Source: Aplidium turbinatum (Eukaryota > Chordata > Ascidiacea > Aplousobranchia > Polyclinidae). From it: a stretch of DNA of 64,000 nt. Below the pieces are notes generated by a model. The model ran no database searches. It was not told where the DNA came from and saw only the letters and a program-made list of their open reading frames with translations. Every line of letters begins with the position of its first letter. The stretch's first letter is position 1. Position numbers and translations under genes: made by a program. Of this stretch, positions 23,201 to 36,120 are shown one piece after another. The stretch is taken from contig OU964931.1 in the NCBI GenBank assembly GCA_918807975.1, forward strand, positions 14,456,251-14,520,250. The letters run 5' to 3'.

Positions 23201-26200
23201 AGTAGACTTATCTTACCCATGAAGAAATGCAACCTAAAGCCCTAAATGTTAGTCAAGTGAATATCAGTAATAAGCTTACCTCTGTTTCCCAACTCTGCTT
23301 TTTACAGTTCTATTTTGCAGTTGTCGAATCGAAACTTATCATTCTGCCCAGATTGCAATACCACATGCAACAGTTTTCAAAGTTGGTGATAATACATTTA
23401 CATTCATTGGAAAATATTAATGTATGATAAATGTCTGATAAATGTGAAGAAAGGCGTTCTTCCCGGCTATCAGCACAAGGCTGATTACTCACTAGCACAG
23501 CGAGCTGCAGTGACGCTTCGCTAACCAGAACGGTGTAGCTTCCACGCCAGCCATTGAGACCTCCAATTAAACGTTTAAGTTATTTTGGCAGCCGATTGTA
23601 GCATCGAATGCCCAGCCTCATGGGCCTCATGCCCAGCCTCATGGGCGAAACACGTGTCTATCGCTGTCTATTCGATGCTACAATCGGCTGCCAAAATAAC
23701 TTAAATGTCTGATAAATATTAATGGAAAATATTAATGTATTAAATATTAAATGGATTAATATTAAATATTAAAATATTAATGTCTGATAAATTGCAACAA
23801 TTATGTAAAGTTTCTAAACTGGTGAGGCGTTGAAACATTGTGATAAGATTGATTTGCCCAAATAACTGGACAGTTTTGCCCAAATTTGCGACATTTTTTT
23901 TTAGCGGCGGAGCAACCAATCCCCTGCCCACCCACCTCCTACGGCTATGATTTGCAAATAGCTAGAAGTGATTACCACCAAAAAATATATATATTCAGAA
24001 TTAAAGAGTAGGTGAAGAAAAATATTTCGTGTTTTTGAAAAAAAAATCGTGGTTAGGGAAATCACTATACCCGGAAGGGGGCCCGGTACTTTACCATCTG
24101 ACGGCTAAAGTGGCTGTTTTAACCTCTGTTGGCAATTCCTTTAGATCTGATTATATTAAGATCTTGATACTGTTTGAAGTCGCGGGGAATCTTTTAAATC
24201 CGGGCCCCCTAAATATTCCGGGCCCGGGTCCAAAAGTACCACCTAGACCCCCCTGTCAACACCCCTGCTTATTATCTTCTATAGGCTACAGTCTTTGCCT
24301 GCAGATCATATCCTTCTACGCATATCATGGCGGATCCAGCAAGTAGCTTCAGAGGAGGCAATTCCAACAAAACACAATGATGTGTAGGTCTTTTTCATTA
24401 ATTCGACCTTGTAATTCACCATGAATAAAGTTACTTTTCTGAGTTTTAAGGCGGCGATCGTCCCAATACCCCCCTCCTGAATTCGCTACTGCGACATATT
24501 TTCTTACTTGTCCAAAACTGTTGCTGCAAACTGCCATTCCAATGCTGCTTTTTCATCTTCGTCATCGTTGTGCATTCTGCTTGTGATAAAGCGAACTTCT
24601 TCAAGGACGTCTTCCATTTCTCTAAATGGTTTTAGTAAAAGTAATAAAAATGTAGTTCTATTGTCTTTAATCAATTAAACTGTAAAAATCATTGGTGAAC
24701 AATGAACATACATCTTGAAACATTTAACTTTTGTAATTGAATCGCATAATTAATTACATACGGAAATAATTGGGACTTGAAAATTTCAGAACAATGTAAT
24801 TGTAATGTAATTAAAAAATTTGATAGTGTAATTGTAATGTAATTGAACTGAAGCTATGTAATTTGATCCAAATCTGCTGCACACCAGTTTTTGAAGTTGC
24901 ACCAAAACAAGACCACAAATACAGGCGCGGATTCATGAGGGGGGGCCAGGGGGCCCGGGCCCTCCCCCGAAGTTTTGTGAAAAATTGTAGAAATTGTATG
25001 TTTCCGCATCAAATGGTTTGATAAGCTTCTAAACAGCTGATATTAGTCCCTCGGCATCACAATTGATGAAAATGGTTCTTTTAATGTCTATTTTATAGCA
25101 TATCGTATATGTCGTAGTAACCTATCATTGTTCATATCTGTTTAGCCTTTTCCTTCTTTTTAATTGATTTTCAAATTTTCTGGCCCCCCCCCGAAAAAAA
25201 CTCTTAGATTCGCGCCTGGATAGGTTTTCTACAGTAAATAGTGCTGTTAAATTTCTGTCTAAAATTTAGCCACAAAATTTGCAGATAGAAAATGAAATGA
25301 AAGATAGAAGAAATTTTAGGGATGGAATGGAAGATTTATATGATCAAATGGAGATGAAATAGAAGAAAATCTCAGGATTGAAGATGAAAAAAATGTCTTC
25401 CATTCCATATAATTCCATAACCTGCCGGCAACTGCGTTTCGTAAAAAAATTGATTTACGAAAAAAGGTCTTAATTACTGGTGCTTCATTAAAAAGCGATT
25501 GTCTTCAATTGTCAACAAGAGCAGCAGCAACTAACTGACCTTTGTGCATCATGGAGAACAGTTTCTTTGTGTGGTTGGTTTGAATTATTTTTGTTCCATG
25601 GACTCATTTTATCTCCCATCTGAAAGTAAAACAGCAAAGTTTTTGCAATTTTGTTACTGAGAACCAGCCGCGGATCCGTAAAATAGTAACAAACAATAAA
25701 TAAAAACAAAACAAATTTTCAAACCCTCACAGAAACTAGTGGATAATCTTCTGCTTTTTCGTTCACCTCTCCTGGATGATCCAAAAACTTTCTTCGAAAG
25801 CTATTTTCTCCTGGCCTTTTCATTCGAAGAAGACGCGGAAGCGCAAACAAGAAAAGCCAACGAATCTAGTACAAAACACGAAATAACCATAATATTTGCT
25901 TACTCCCTTAATTCAATAATTTATATTTTATAATCTATAGTGTACAAATAGGTTTGGAATGACAAGATTTTAACCGGGATTTCAAATTTCTACTCTGCAA
26001 TTATTTGTCATAAAACAAGCAAGAAAAGATCATAATTTCAACAAATGCAACTTATAAAACTCTAATAGCCATTTTAATAAACCTTGCCTACATCGGTTGA
26101 GGGCAAATGTACTTCACCACGTCACGCATCATTTCAATGAGATCAAAATGCATCTTATTTGTGACAATTTTGATGTGCTCTGTAGGCTACTTTTGTAATG

Positions 26201-29200
26201 TGTGACAACCAACGACATTCTTTGTCAAATCTATGATAAACTTATATGAAATTTAAATACTTTTCTTACATTTTTACTATTTATTGAAAGTATCGTCAGG
26301 AATAATGACGATTAATACTTTAAAATTTGTTATCATCTAGTTTGCAACCAAATGACGCTCAGTACTTACGTATGACGGCATTTTGTTTGTGTTTGATGAG
26401 TTTGTGTGGTGGAAGTTCAGTGACACCACCGTGACCAAAACTGATGCTGTAACCATAACGATGCTGCATGCAAAGTATTTTCCTGGAAAGTTATAGCTTG
26501 TATGAAAGGGAATCCAAGTAAAATATTTCATTTCATGCATATAGTAGCCTACATTTTAACATTGTCAACGGTACTTTTAGAGAGTCGTATTCTCCGAATA
26601 ACAAATAAAAAAAAATTTTCACACAAAATAAGCTTACCATTAGCCTCTATTATTGAATATAGATAAAACTGCAACTATGGCGGAAGAATACGTAAATAAG
26701 AAAAATATGCATGGCCTGTAGCCTTGACAGGAGGGTCTAGGGGTAATTTTGTACCCGGGTTCGGGATAATTTTAGAGGCCCGCAACCTTTCCAAGGAGGT
26801 CCGGGTACTTTCAGAAACCATCTGGTATTCTTTAGATGTAGCTTACTTTTCTTAGACGTGTCTTGATTTGGGGCCTGACGATTTTATTAGTACCGGGCTT
26901 AAATTATCTCCTGGCCATGTATAAGGCATTGCAGTGCAAGGCTGTGTTACGTTTGCTGCAATCAATTTTAGTAGTTGGTAAGTTCAACAAAACTGTATAA
27001 TGTCCCAATCGTCTTGACCATGTCTTTCCATTGGACCCTGAAACCTGAGATAAGTGAGTGAGGTTGGAGTCCCTCTCTCAGTTAAAACAAAATCACGCGC
27101 AAGTCATGATTCTGTATGTGGCTATCTTCGGAAACGAAGGACGAACATCATATTAATATCCTACCAGCAATCGTGTGATTTTGCTTTCAGATATGAAGAA
27201 TCGCTGGAAACACTTGGAGTTGGCAGAGTAGTTGGCTATAATTGTTTCAATAACATCTTACATGTATTTATTTTTAATTTAATTTCGGTAAAGCAATGGT
27301 GGCCTTTCAATCTGGTGAGTTATGATAATTCAAAAATAGGCTTATGCAGTAAACCATAGTTAAGCCATTTTAGTAGCGTAGCTAGAAAAAATGTTTTAGG
27401 GTCTCAAAATAAAATTTTAGAGAGGCAAAAGCAACGGTTGGAAAGAGGTAAAACGTTATTCGACATAAATTGCAATAGTGTTACAACGTTGTAATACTAT
27501 TAAAATATATTTTTGTGGGAATCAAGATAAAATTTTTGGCTGGTGATTGCACCCCTAAGTCCCTTGGGGCTATGTGACTGAGTTATTTTGACGTTCTAAG
27601 TAGGCTACCAACTTTTTGTCGTAGCAAATGTGTTCTTGTGGAGGCTTTCAATAGCTTTAGCCAACAATGCAATACTGCGCTATTGCAATGGTTTTTCTGT
27701 CTGTTGAAGTTTTGACGTACAAAAGATCTTTTGTTGTATATTTTTTTGATGAACTAATTAAGTAATGAACTGAGGCAATTCTTGAGGTTAGCTTGAACGA
27801 TGTATGGTGTATTGTGTGGCTGAGATATTATCAAAGTCAATTAGCTTTAGGCGTAATGAGTGGCTTAGCATTGATAGAAATCTGAGATAAATCGGACATT
27901 TTTTCGGCTTTATGCAAGGAACACACACAAACAACTCTCTGTGATATCAAGCTCTTTTTTAAAATTAACACTTTTTCGGGGTAATTCAAGCAGTCAAACT
28001 AAAAGCTTAACTTTCAGCTTCCAATCAATTTGTTGCCAGCTACTTTATAAGTATGCCTACACTTAGGCCTATATATAGGCTAGACCTACACAAATAAGCA
28101 ATTTATCTTTATCAATAGAATACTTCGCTCACTTTTTTCACTTTGCAAAACGTTCCAATGCCAAAACCTCGCTAAATAAGCTAATGTTAAGCTTTTAGCT
28201 ATCAATACAAACCTAATAGAGGAATGACGTCAGTTGGTGGAAGGTTGTCCGCAACTAGTTGCAAGAAAACTACCAGAGCAAGTAAAATGGTAATACCTAA
28301 AAAATGAAAAAATGCTTTTTATCGATTTACTTCATCTAAGGCTAAGCCCTAAGATACAACATTGCCAGACTGGCCACTCACTAATGACGTAAAAATTAGA
28401 TTTAGTCTATTTTTTTCCTGCTAAAAGATTTAAGTAATGTAATGGATTGACTTTCGCTTTTAGCAGCATGATTGTTCCTTGTTTTACAAGTGTAGATAGA
28501 ACGATCTATTTTAGCCTGATGCTATGGGTTCGTTTGCTGTGGTGATAGCAGTTTGTCACGAGCTTTAGGAACACAGTTCCCTGGTCATGTGTAATGACGA
28601 AGTAAAACGTGAAATCTTTAATCAATCTTTATTTCTGTCAAATAATGCATTGTTTTAATCACCTTTTTATTGTTAAGCAGTGTTCTGCTGCTTCAAACCA
28701 GAACGAATTTTCTATTACGTTAACTTTAGGATACTTGGTGTAAATTACCGTCTTTGCAATTTATTTTTAATCTATTAGACAAACCAAATAAAAAAAAAAA
28801 CACCATACAAATATGTGAATAAAAACATCATGAAATGTAAGTTTGCAAGCATGGCCATTAACTCAAAAAAAAAACTTGTCTCTTTTCGACCATAAATGAT
28901 CAAAAAATCTGGCGTTACTGCAATGATTTCAATAGGCTTACGTAATTCTTTGTGTGATTGCTTACCCAAGGTAATTCTCTCTCCAGAATCTGCTGGTAAA
29001 ACGAAGACTAAAAGTGTAAGAGAGCATACCAATATGCACGGAAGTATCAAGTTAAAGCCATAAAACAACGTTCTTCTCCTGATATGAATTGTATAAGTCA
29101 CATCGACAAACGGATTGTTCGGACAACAGTCATAGGTGATGGACGTTCGTTTTCCAGTCATTGCTGCAAATAAGTGACATTAAAAATAATCTTAAAGTTT

Positions 29201-32200
29201 CTTTTCCGTGCAAACCTCTTTCCCCAATAGCTCCGTTTCTTTAGCACTGAATTCTGTGATCTAAAACAGGCAAGATAAATAAACATATTTTTTAGTTCTT
29301 TGGTAGAACCTGATAATATATTTGAATATGTGAATTCAACAGGGGCTCATTTTCCACAAAGATGGTTTTGAGATAAACACGTTTTGATTATTTTGGTTGG
29401 TTACTTTTGTGGTGAAATTTCAATAGTGATTATTATGCTTTGGTTAACTATTATGCCTGAAAATGTCAGTCGGTGAAGATTCTGTGAAAACCTTATGGAA
29501 AACTTGAAGCCCACTTGCTGGAGTTGGGCCTTGCTAAAATTCAATCGAAATGCTGTGGCAGATATTTTCATATTTAGACTTGAAAAAATTGGTCGATTTT
29601 TTCAGGTATCATTCAGATGAAACTGAAAGGAATCAGAAATGCACAAAAGGTGAAATTTGAAAAAAAAATAGAGTCGGGCTCTTTTTAAATTCACGTATTC
29701 AATATTGCAAGTGACGACACTTTTACACAAGTCGACGATGTGACAGTGTTAAGACAAATAGGCTACCATACATTAAATAACGCATTTTTTGAAAGATTCC
29801 CTCAATAAAGCAATGAACTAAGTGCAAATTTTAGCATTGTAACTAAATCTATTGTTGTTAAAATAATGACTTATTGTTGAACAATTTAGCTTGAAAACAT
29901 ATTCACTAACTTAGTGCTGAAAAACTGCTTCAGTTATTCAGCAATCTATTCATTGCAAAATACGTAAGCTGGATACAGACTTGATGCAACTCACACAAAA
30001 GATCCCATTCCCCACTTGGAATGTATGAATCGTTGACTGCGTGCAGACTCTCTAATGTAAGATCGACCTGTTCAGGAAAGAGAGCTTTTAAATTGTTGCC
30101 TTGATTGATACCCTTTTTGATGCTAAAGCATCTTTTTAATATTATAATGTATCTCATATTTCCCTAAACACGTTTTGATTGATGTTGATAGCAGCTGCCG
30201 GGAGGTAAAAGTAGGCCTACTACATGTTAGCCTTAGATTGTGGAGAAGTGATAGTAGGCTACTGCATGTTGGCCATACTTTTTGAAGATTCGATTTTTTG
30301 TATTCACGCAACTTTAGATCTCCAAAACCTGGAGGAAGTTTTAAAATTGGAATACATAAAAATTCCAAAAATAAGAATTCTCAAAAGCTTGAATCAAAAT
30401 TTTTAAGAAAATGTCTAAAAAAAGAAGTTTTCTGCTCCTTGCTCCACTTTTTCTTTGTCTACATTCGCAACTTTTAAGCATAGTCTCAGAGTGAAACTTG
30501 AGCTTACTCAAAGGATTTGACCAGCACGCACCATGCAACTTTGTGGAATAATCTAGAACGCAATTTCAGCAAAGAGGCGAAAATATGATCAGCAGGTTTA
30601 AGACATCCTGAAAGTTATGCGTAAGAAAAATCGATAACTATTCTTACGCAGAGTCAAAGTATCTTAGGGAAACAATTGAAAAACGTCTCATAAACTATCA
30701 TAAATGCACCAAAACTCATACATGTTGATTCTATGAGTCTACAGTGACCTAAACAAAAATGTCATTACCACAAAAGATACTTCTAGTGTTAAAAAAAACA
30801 AAAAAACTTTCCATTAGTGAAATTATAACACAATGCTTTAAAATGCTCCCATAATGGCAGTTCCCATTGTCTTCAAAAATAAATATGTGTTTGCTATCAT
30901 ATACTTTAGTGCTATATGCATTTAGTGCAATTCAAAATCTATCAAGAGCTCTTACCAGGCCTCCATGATAAGTCCACGTTCCAAACTTGATGAGACACTT
31001 TTGGTCGTCAAAAGGAAAGTTTCGAATATCAACATCACAAGTTGTTTGGAAAAGTCCTGGAGGAAGCCACCTTACTTCACCAGTATGCTTCACTATCAGG
31101 TTTGTCTTCAGCATTTGATCAAATGCTGCCACAGCACTACAAAGCACAGTATACTGTTTATTCGACTGTACTAGCTTATAATGTTACTTAAAATTCATAA
31201 CAACTTGCAACATGCAATTTCGAAAGGCATTGCAAGGGCTTCGCTCCTTGCCCTATGCTTTTACTTTTAGATTGACAGCAGATTTTTAAAAGCATGTCAT
31301 GAAGTCATGAAATGTCTCATGTAAGTTACACTGCTCTGTTGTTTATTGGTACAAACAAATGTTATCGAGATAGTTTTTTTCCACCCTACAGCTTTTAATT
31401 GCATTAAGTTGAATAACTCTTCGGTCGTCTATGGTTTTGAAGCTAGGATAAGTTGTGTAAAGTGAACCTACTTGATGCTTCGAACTTGTTTTTTTTACTC
31501 TTTCTAGAATCTAGAGAGCGCCTTGGATTTAATTTCAATAATTTCCACAAAAGAGTATTTACTTTACCTGTTGTAGATCAAAATGTCCGGGTACCAAACA
31601 TATTTAGAAGGTATTCTGATGTCAGTTATTCCACCAAACTCATCAGGCTGCCATTGTAGGAAAGAATCATTCCATCCCTAAAAAAGTAGATTATAACTTT
31701 TCTGCAAAGTACAGCAAGCTTTAGCCTACAACTAATTAAAAACACTATAACGTTGTCAGAATTTGGCAACATAAAGTTTTTACTTGTAGCTCCCGAAAAC
31801 TACCGGTGGCATAGCAAAAGGATAAGATCATGTTTTCTTCGGCATTTTTCGGAAATAAAGCTAAGTCTCTATGTTTTCTTGTTGCTAATTCCTGGCTGAG
31901 ATATTTAAATGTCTGGTAGCCTATTGGCAAAACTCGCTCTTTTAATGCAGTTTCGTTTAAAATTAGGCAAACTTTGTTTTAGAGACTGAAAACATCATTT
32001 TCAATATCGTGACGTCACACGTGTGCCAAAGGGGGGTTGAAACTCCCCCCCCCCTTGGCTACGTCACTGCGCTTGAAAATTCGTAGTCCACTCGCTCGCT
32101 AGTTTTCCTCCTATATGTGCTTGTACTACAACCACAAAAACGGTACAAAGAGCTTAGGCTACTGCAAAAAGAGTGCATTCATAACAAAATTTTTTTCCAT

Positions 32201-35200
32201 AGAAACTTAGCACAAATTTTACTGCACTAAAATGAACCGTTGGTCCTTTAACTATCGCAATGTCATTTACACAGGTGTTGTAGTTTTTCATATTAGTTTA
32301 TAAAATGCTACGTTCTTACAATCCAAACTGCTCACCCATCCCATATACATGCTTGTTGTTAGCAGCTGATTCTTTTCGTCCTGTTGGTAGAAAATGTTCA
32401 TTAGTAGTAATCTTGTGTAGCCTAAAATCAACTTGTCATCCGCCTCAATGCGTCTGTTAGTGCTGTAATTGAGCAATAAACATCAGTTTAAACAATAAAA
32501 CATATAAAAACCTCTTTGTTTACGCTTCTGAAAAACTTATTTGTTTTTAGGCTTCATCAGTTTATAAAGAATTTCTAACCGCCAACCAAACGTAAAAACA
32601 AGAAACAAACGTCTTGGATATTATCGATACTGCATTCAAAGAAAGCAGTTTTGTAAACAAAGCTTTGGTGTCCACAATCTGATAAACACAAACTGTTTGA
32701 CATTATGAATACTTTTTTAAATCAATTTTGTATGTGATAACCTACTTTGCGGTTCAAACTGTAAATTTTGAAAATACATTTTTTACCAAATCAACAATTT
32801 GCTGAAGTGTGAGTGAGAAAGAAACGTTGACAATATCTTCAAATCTAGCAACTGGTCGAACTCTCGGGTCATAGCCTTCTAACAAATGGTCAAGCAGCTT
32901 CTTTTCTGCCGAAAGTTTTGCCGATTTTTTAGGTTCTGTAAAAACAACAAAAAATACACATGAGGAAAATGATAAAAAAGGCTTGCTTAGATTATTAATT
33001 TTTTGCTATATTGTAGCCTACATGCTGTAATAGCGTTGACAAAAAAACTGTCACACGCCGTTTGAATCGTTTTTAAAATTTTGATTAACAAAAATTAAAT
33101 TTCTGTATAATGGAAAGATGTGTATCTTGCCTTAAGCCAAAAAAAAACCAAAGAACAACAAACTGAACTTTCGTTTTACAAATTACTGTAGGCTTAAGCG
33201 GCTTGTTATCACCTTGTAACTTTTGCTTCATTAGTTTATTTCATGTTTAAACACAATACACATCAGGACCGGTAATTGGAACAGGAAGATAGGCTACAAG
33301 TCACGACAAGACAATGTACAGCAAACAAAACTGCGAATATGAGAACTGCAAAACGATATGTCCCATGTTGACTGCAACATTTCAAAGGAAATCAACTTCA
33401 ATTGAGTCGCGTCTATACGAATCAAAATGGTAAAAAAAACAAATGCCTCTTGTGAACATGCTTCGGTACGTGCTTTCGAAACCTCAACTGCTTTTAGAAT
33501 AATGTATCATTCATGTACAGTATGTTGACGAAACCCGCCTACCAAGCATCATAACAAAAGAAATTAAAGGCCTTCACAATTAAAACAGTGGAAACAAACA
33601 CACGCACAAAAAGTCAAACTTTAGTCCTCAAAGTCACATTTTCAAGGTGAGATAACTCTTTTTTGTGATACTTTTGACAATTTTTGTTTATGAAAGATAA
33701 TAATCAAGTAATGGTAATCTGACAACCGCAAGCCAAGTTTGCAGAAACGCCCGAAAAAAACTGGATTTTTTCTGTTTTCCTCTTTATCTTTACAGTGAAA
33801 ATCGACTTTATCAGTTGCATCACCGAAAGAATGTGTTTTCTCATATCGTTCTCCGACTTGATGTAGGCCTACTTATCCGCATCTGGTGTTATCTCCTGTT
33901 ATCAGCAATGTTATTCTATAAGCAATTTAGATGAAGGCTTCGATGAAGACGTTGGTTTATTGATACATTTAAAAGCACATTGAAATTTCGGCTGTTACCA
34001 TCAAGTTTATCATGAAATGCTTTATCTCATTTATGTTGAGACATGGTTGTGTTCATTAGCCCCAGCTAATAGGATTGCTAAAGCTTTATCAATACATTAG
34101 TTGCGAGGCTATCATCACCTATCTGAAGCGTGAGAGTCATTTGCTGTTGTACACTTTTACAATTTCTTCAGTTTGTCAAGATAAATCACAAGTCTCATAT
34201 GAATGTAGTAGCTATTGTAGCATGCGAATGTAGCTATTGAAAGCAGCAAAACCTGTAAAGTGTACTGTATATGTCGATATTAATTTCAAGTAATTAAGCA
34301 ATCATGCAAAATTGCAGAAAGGGGAGTGTTGAAACACTCTGTCACGGCATTTTCTTGCTTTTCATCACCGGGTACACAATCTGAGTGCTGATTTGGTTTA
34401 TAATCACAGAGGTTGATTTCTCAATTTCTTTTTTACTGGTAGTCTAGTAGGCTACCAATTGTTCCGAATTAAACCAAATATGGTTTATCGTATGTAGCCA
34501 ACATAGTTTTAGCCAGCTTAAAAAAGCTGCGAAAAAAACTGCAAAGGCAGAGCCTTTACAAAGCAGAAAATCTGCCACCAAATGAAGGACCTCGGTAAAC
34601 AACCCAAACGAAGGATTGTTTAGGAACAAGTCAAATCTAAGACAGCCTTAAAGAACGCTAAAACAACGCAAAATGAAGAAAATTATTTCAATCCGCGATT
34701 GATGCATTATTTTGTCATTGATGCTGAAGGTTATGACTGTTTATGAAGCAAGGGAGCGTACTTACTGTAGCAAGACCAATAGTGTTTGGACAAGCGACCG
34801 AAGAGAATGCGTGTAATCAATTTCCCTTGATCGCTAGGTTTTATTAAAATTATAAACAGCTTTTCGCTGAAGGTAATCTCAAATTAATGGATCGCGGACA
34901 CTTTAGTCATAATAAGCAGAAAGATAAGACAATGTGGAAGTAATTGATTGGATCAGTTTGAACTTGGCAAAAGGTCACGCTCGGGGCAAGTTGTTTGCTC
35001 TAAAATCAATTGTTACTTTAAACATTTCTAATAAACTGGTATGTTCGTTGCAAACATAAAATAGCATGCTTGAAAACAGATTACTGAAAATACAACAGTA
35101 AAATCCAAATATTGATAACCTTACGTTACACGGTATCTGAAACTGCTGCTTGATGTGGTGAAATTTCCTTTCAATTTGTATTTTTGAAAATATTGAACGG

Positions 35201-36120
35201 TATTACATCAGATTGGGAATTCATTTTTTCAAATAAAAAAAAATTATTAAAAAATTATTTTATTATATTTTAAAATATAATTTCTTCTTTGGTGATAGGC
35301 ATGATTGTATATAAAACCTAATAGCCTAGATAAGTTTGCGTGAAAGTCAATTTCGACAACATCAACATACAAATTGATATAAACACCAACTAACTAGCCT
35401 ACAAAATGAATTATTTTGATGCAAATGAAGAAAAAATTGATTAAGCTTTTTTGTTGGTATTTTAAATGAAAACAAGCTTACTGAAGAGAAGAAAATTATT
35501 GCTTTATTGCAAAGAAACCCAACACTGCCACTGTTTTGTAGAGGGTTTTACATTCCTGCGTTTTGTTGCCTACGTAGAGTAGTTAAATAACAAAAGTAAA
35601 ATTTAAACTTTAAAACTGTGCAGCATCTAGTTATTACTTGATGAGTAACTTTTGGGCGCAGAAATTGACATGCTGTATTATGCTGCAGAGAATTGAATAG
35701 GATTCGTTCTGCAATCCTTTGAAGACTGGAGTGACGAGGATTCAGCGACAAATAGATTGCTTTAAATACTCTAGATACGTTGATGGCGGCAAGCAAGCTA
35801 TTTGTCAAGGATCACCAAAAAAATCAGTGCCAGCTGCAGCAATACAAAAGTAATTTCTCATTCGTTACGGAGGCTACCAAAGCCTACACAATAGCTATGG
35901 CTGTTGAATCACAAAACTATTCTGTATCTTTGTTTTAAATACTCGTGACGTTGCATCAACAAGTTTTAGAAAAATCGTGAAGTTAACAAGAAATCATTTT
36001 TTTTACATTTTTTTTCTATGTTAACATGCAAACCATATTTTATTTACCTTTTCGGGCACATCCCAAGCATAAGATCATCAACACCAAACATGCATGTTGA
36101 AGCAGCCAGGAGCTGGACAT
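20291..36120 (-). CDS. Nicotinic acetylcholine receptor alpha-type subunit (alpha7-like), 13 exons, complete
   Basis: Cys-loop, acetylcholine-gated cation-channel subunit of the plasma membrane. Exons in coding order: 36048-36120, 32787-32935, 32336-32380, 31568-31677, 30956-31136, 29995-30067, 28966-29163, 28213-28296, 26370-26482, 25731-25865, 25540-25619, 24508-24621, 20291-20390. All phases agree, giving 484 residues. A signal peptide ([20 protein letters not shown]) opens the protein. The Cys-loop [15 protein letters not shown] has 13 residues between its cysteines. Loop A (WYPDILIYN) and loop B (GTWTYHGG) are intact. Vicinal cysteines (TYDCCPNN) mark an alpha subunit. M1 is [21 protein letters not shown]2 is [20 protein letters not shown] with E at -1', T2', L9' and V13', as in cation channels. 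M3 begins [15 protein letters not shown] and [11 protein letters not shown] flank a short cytoplasmic loop, and M4 begins [10 protein letters not shown]. Oddities: loop D Trp (alpha7 W55 position) appears as Tyr in TTSMYMGW, the second loop-C Tyr appears as Phe, and 16' is Gln. The loop is shorter than in vertebrate alpha7. Confidence 0.95.
21470..21489. repeat. Poly-G tract
   Basis: About 19 consecutive G residues within the hAT-like element. Confidence 0.85.
23575..23704. repeat. Perfect 35-bp foldback with duplicated inner motif
   Basis: Arms 23575-23609 and 23670-23704 are exact reverse complements over 35 bp (TTAAGTTATTTTGGCAGCCG onward). The 60-bp spacer holds two direct copies of GCCCAGCCTCATGGGC, each itself able to pair at its ends. 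The words ATGTCTGATAAAT lie just beyond both sides of a larger block, hinting at an insertion from about 23430. Confidence 0.8.
24922..25218. mobile_element. Small MITE with CAGGCGCGGAT ends
   Basis: CAGGCGCGGATTCATGAGGG at the left pairs imperfectly with the right end TCTTAGATTCGCGCCTG. G/C homopolymer blocks lie just inside both ends. No clear target-site duplication is seen, so the borders are tentative. It lies in a receptor intron. Confidence 0.5.
26721..26930. mobile_element. Fragment related to the hAT-like element at 21113-24267
   Basis: CTTGACAGGAGGGTCTAGGG and GTACCCGGGTTCGGGATAAT resemble, in reverse complement, the right end of the element at 21113-24267. No duplication or second end was found. 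Confidence 0.4.
31783..32069. mobile_element. Partial MITE of the GTAGCGTAGCC family in a receptor intron
   Basis: GGTGGCATAGCAAAAGGATA to CCCTTGGCTACGTCACTG matches one half of the elements at 38878-39321 and 57392-57889, including the block ATAAAGCTAAGTCTCTATG. The other half is missing. Confidence 0.7.
32936..36047. other. Intron 1 of the receptor gene
   Basis: About 3.1 kb, AT-rich. I see no coding exon, transposon end or RNA gene in it. Scattered short ORFs have no recognised content. Confidence 0.4.

Larger units (their letters stand above)
21113..24267. mobile_element. hAT-like element (3.2 kb) in the last receptor intron
   Basis: The ends CAGGGCCGTTGACAGG and CCTGTCAACACCCCTG are inverted repeats. 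They are flanked by an exact 8-bp duplication, CTTATTAT (21105-21112, 24268-24275). Subterminal GGGCCCGG-rich blocks occur at both ends. The interior is AT-rich with no recognisable transposase, so it is non-autonomous. A foldback sequence at 23575-23704 is probably a later insertion. Related end fragments are seen near 26721 and 61772. Confidence 0.8.
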
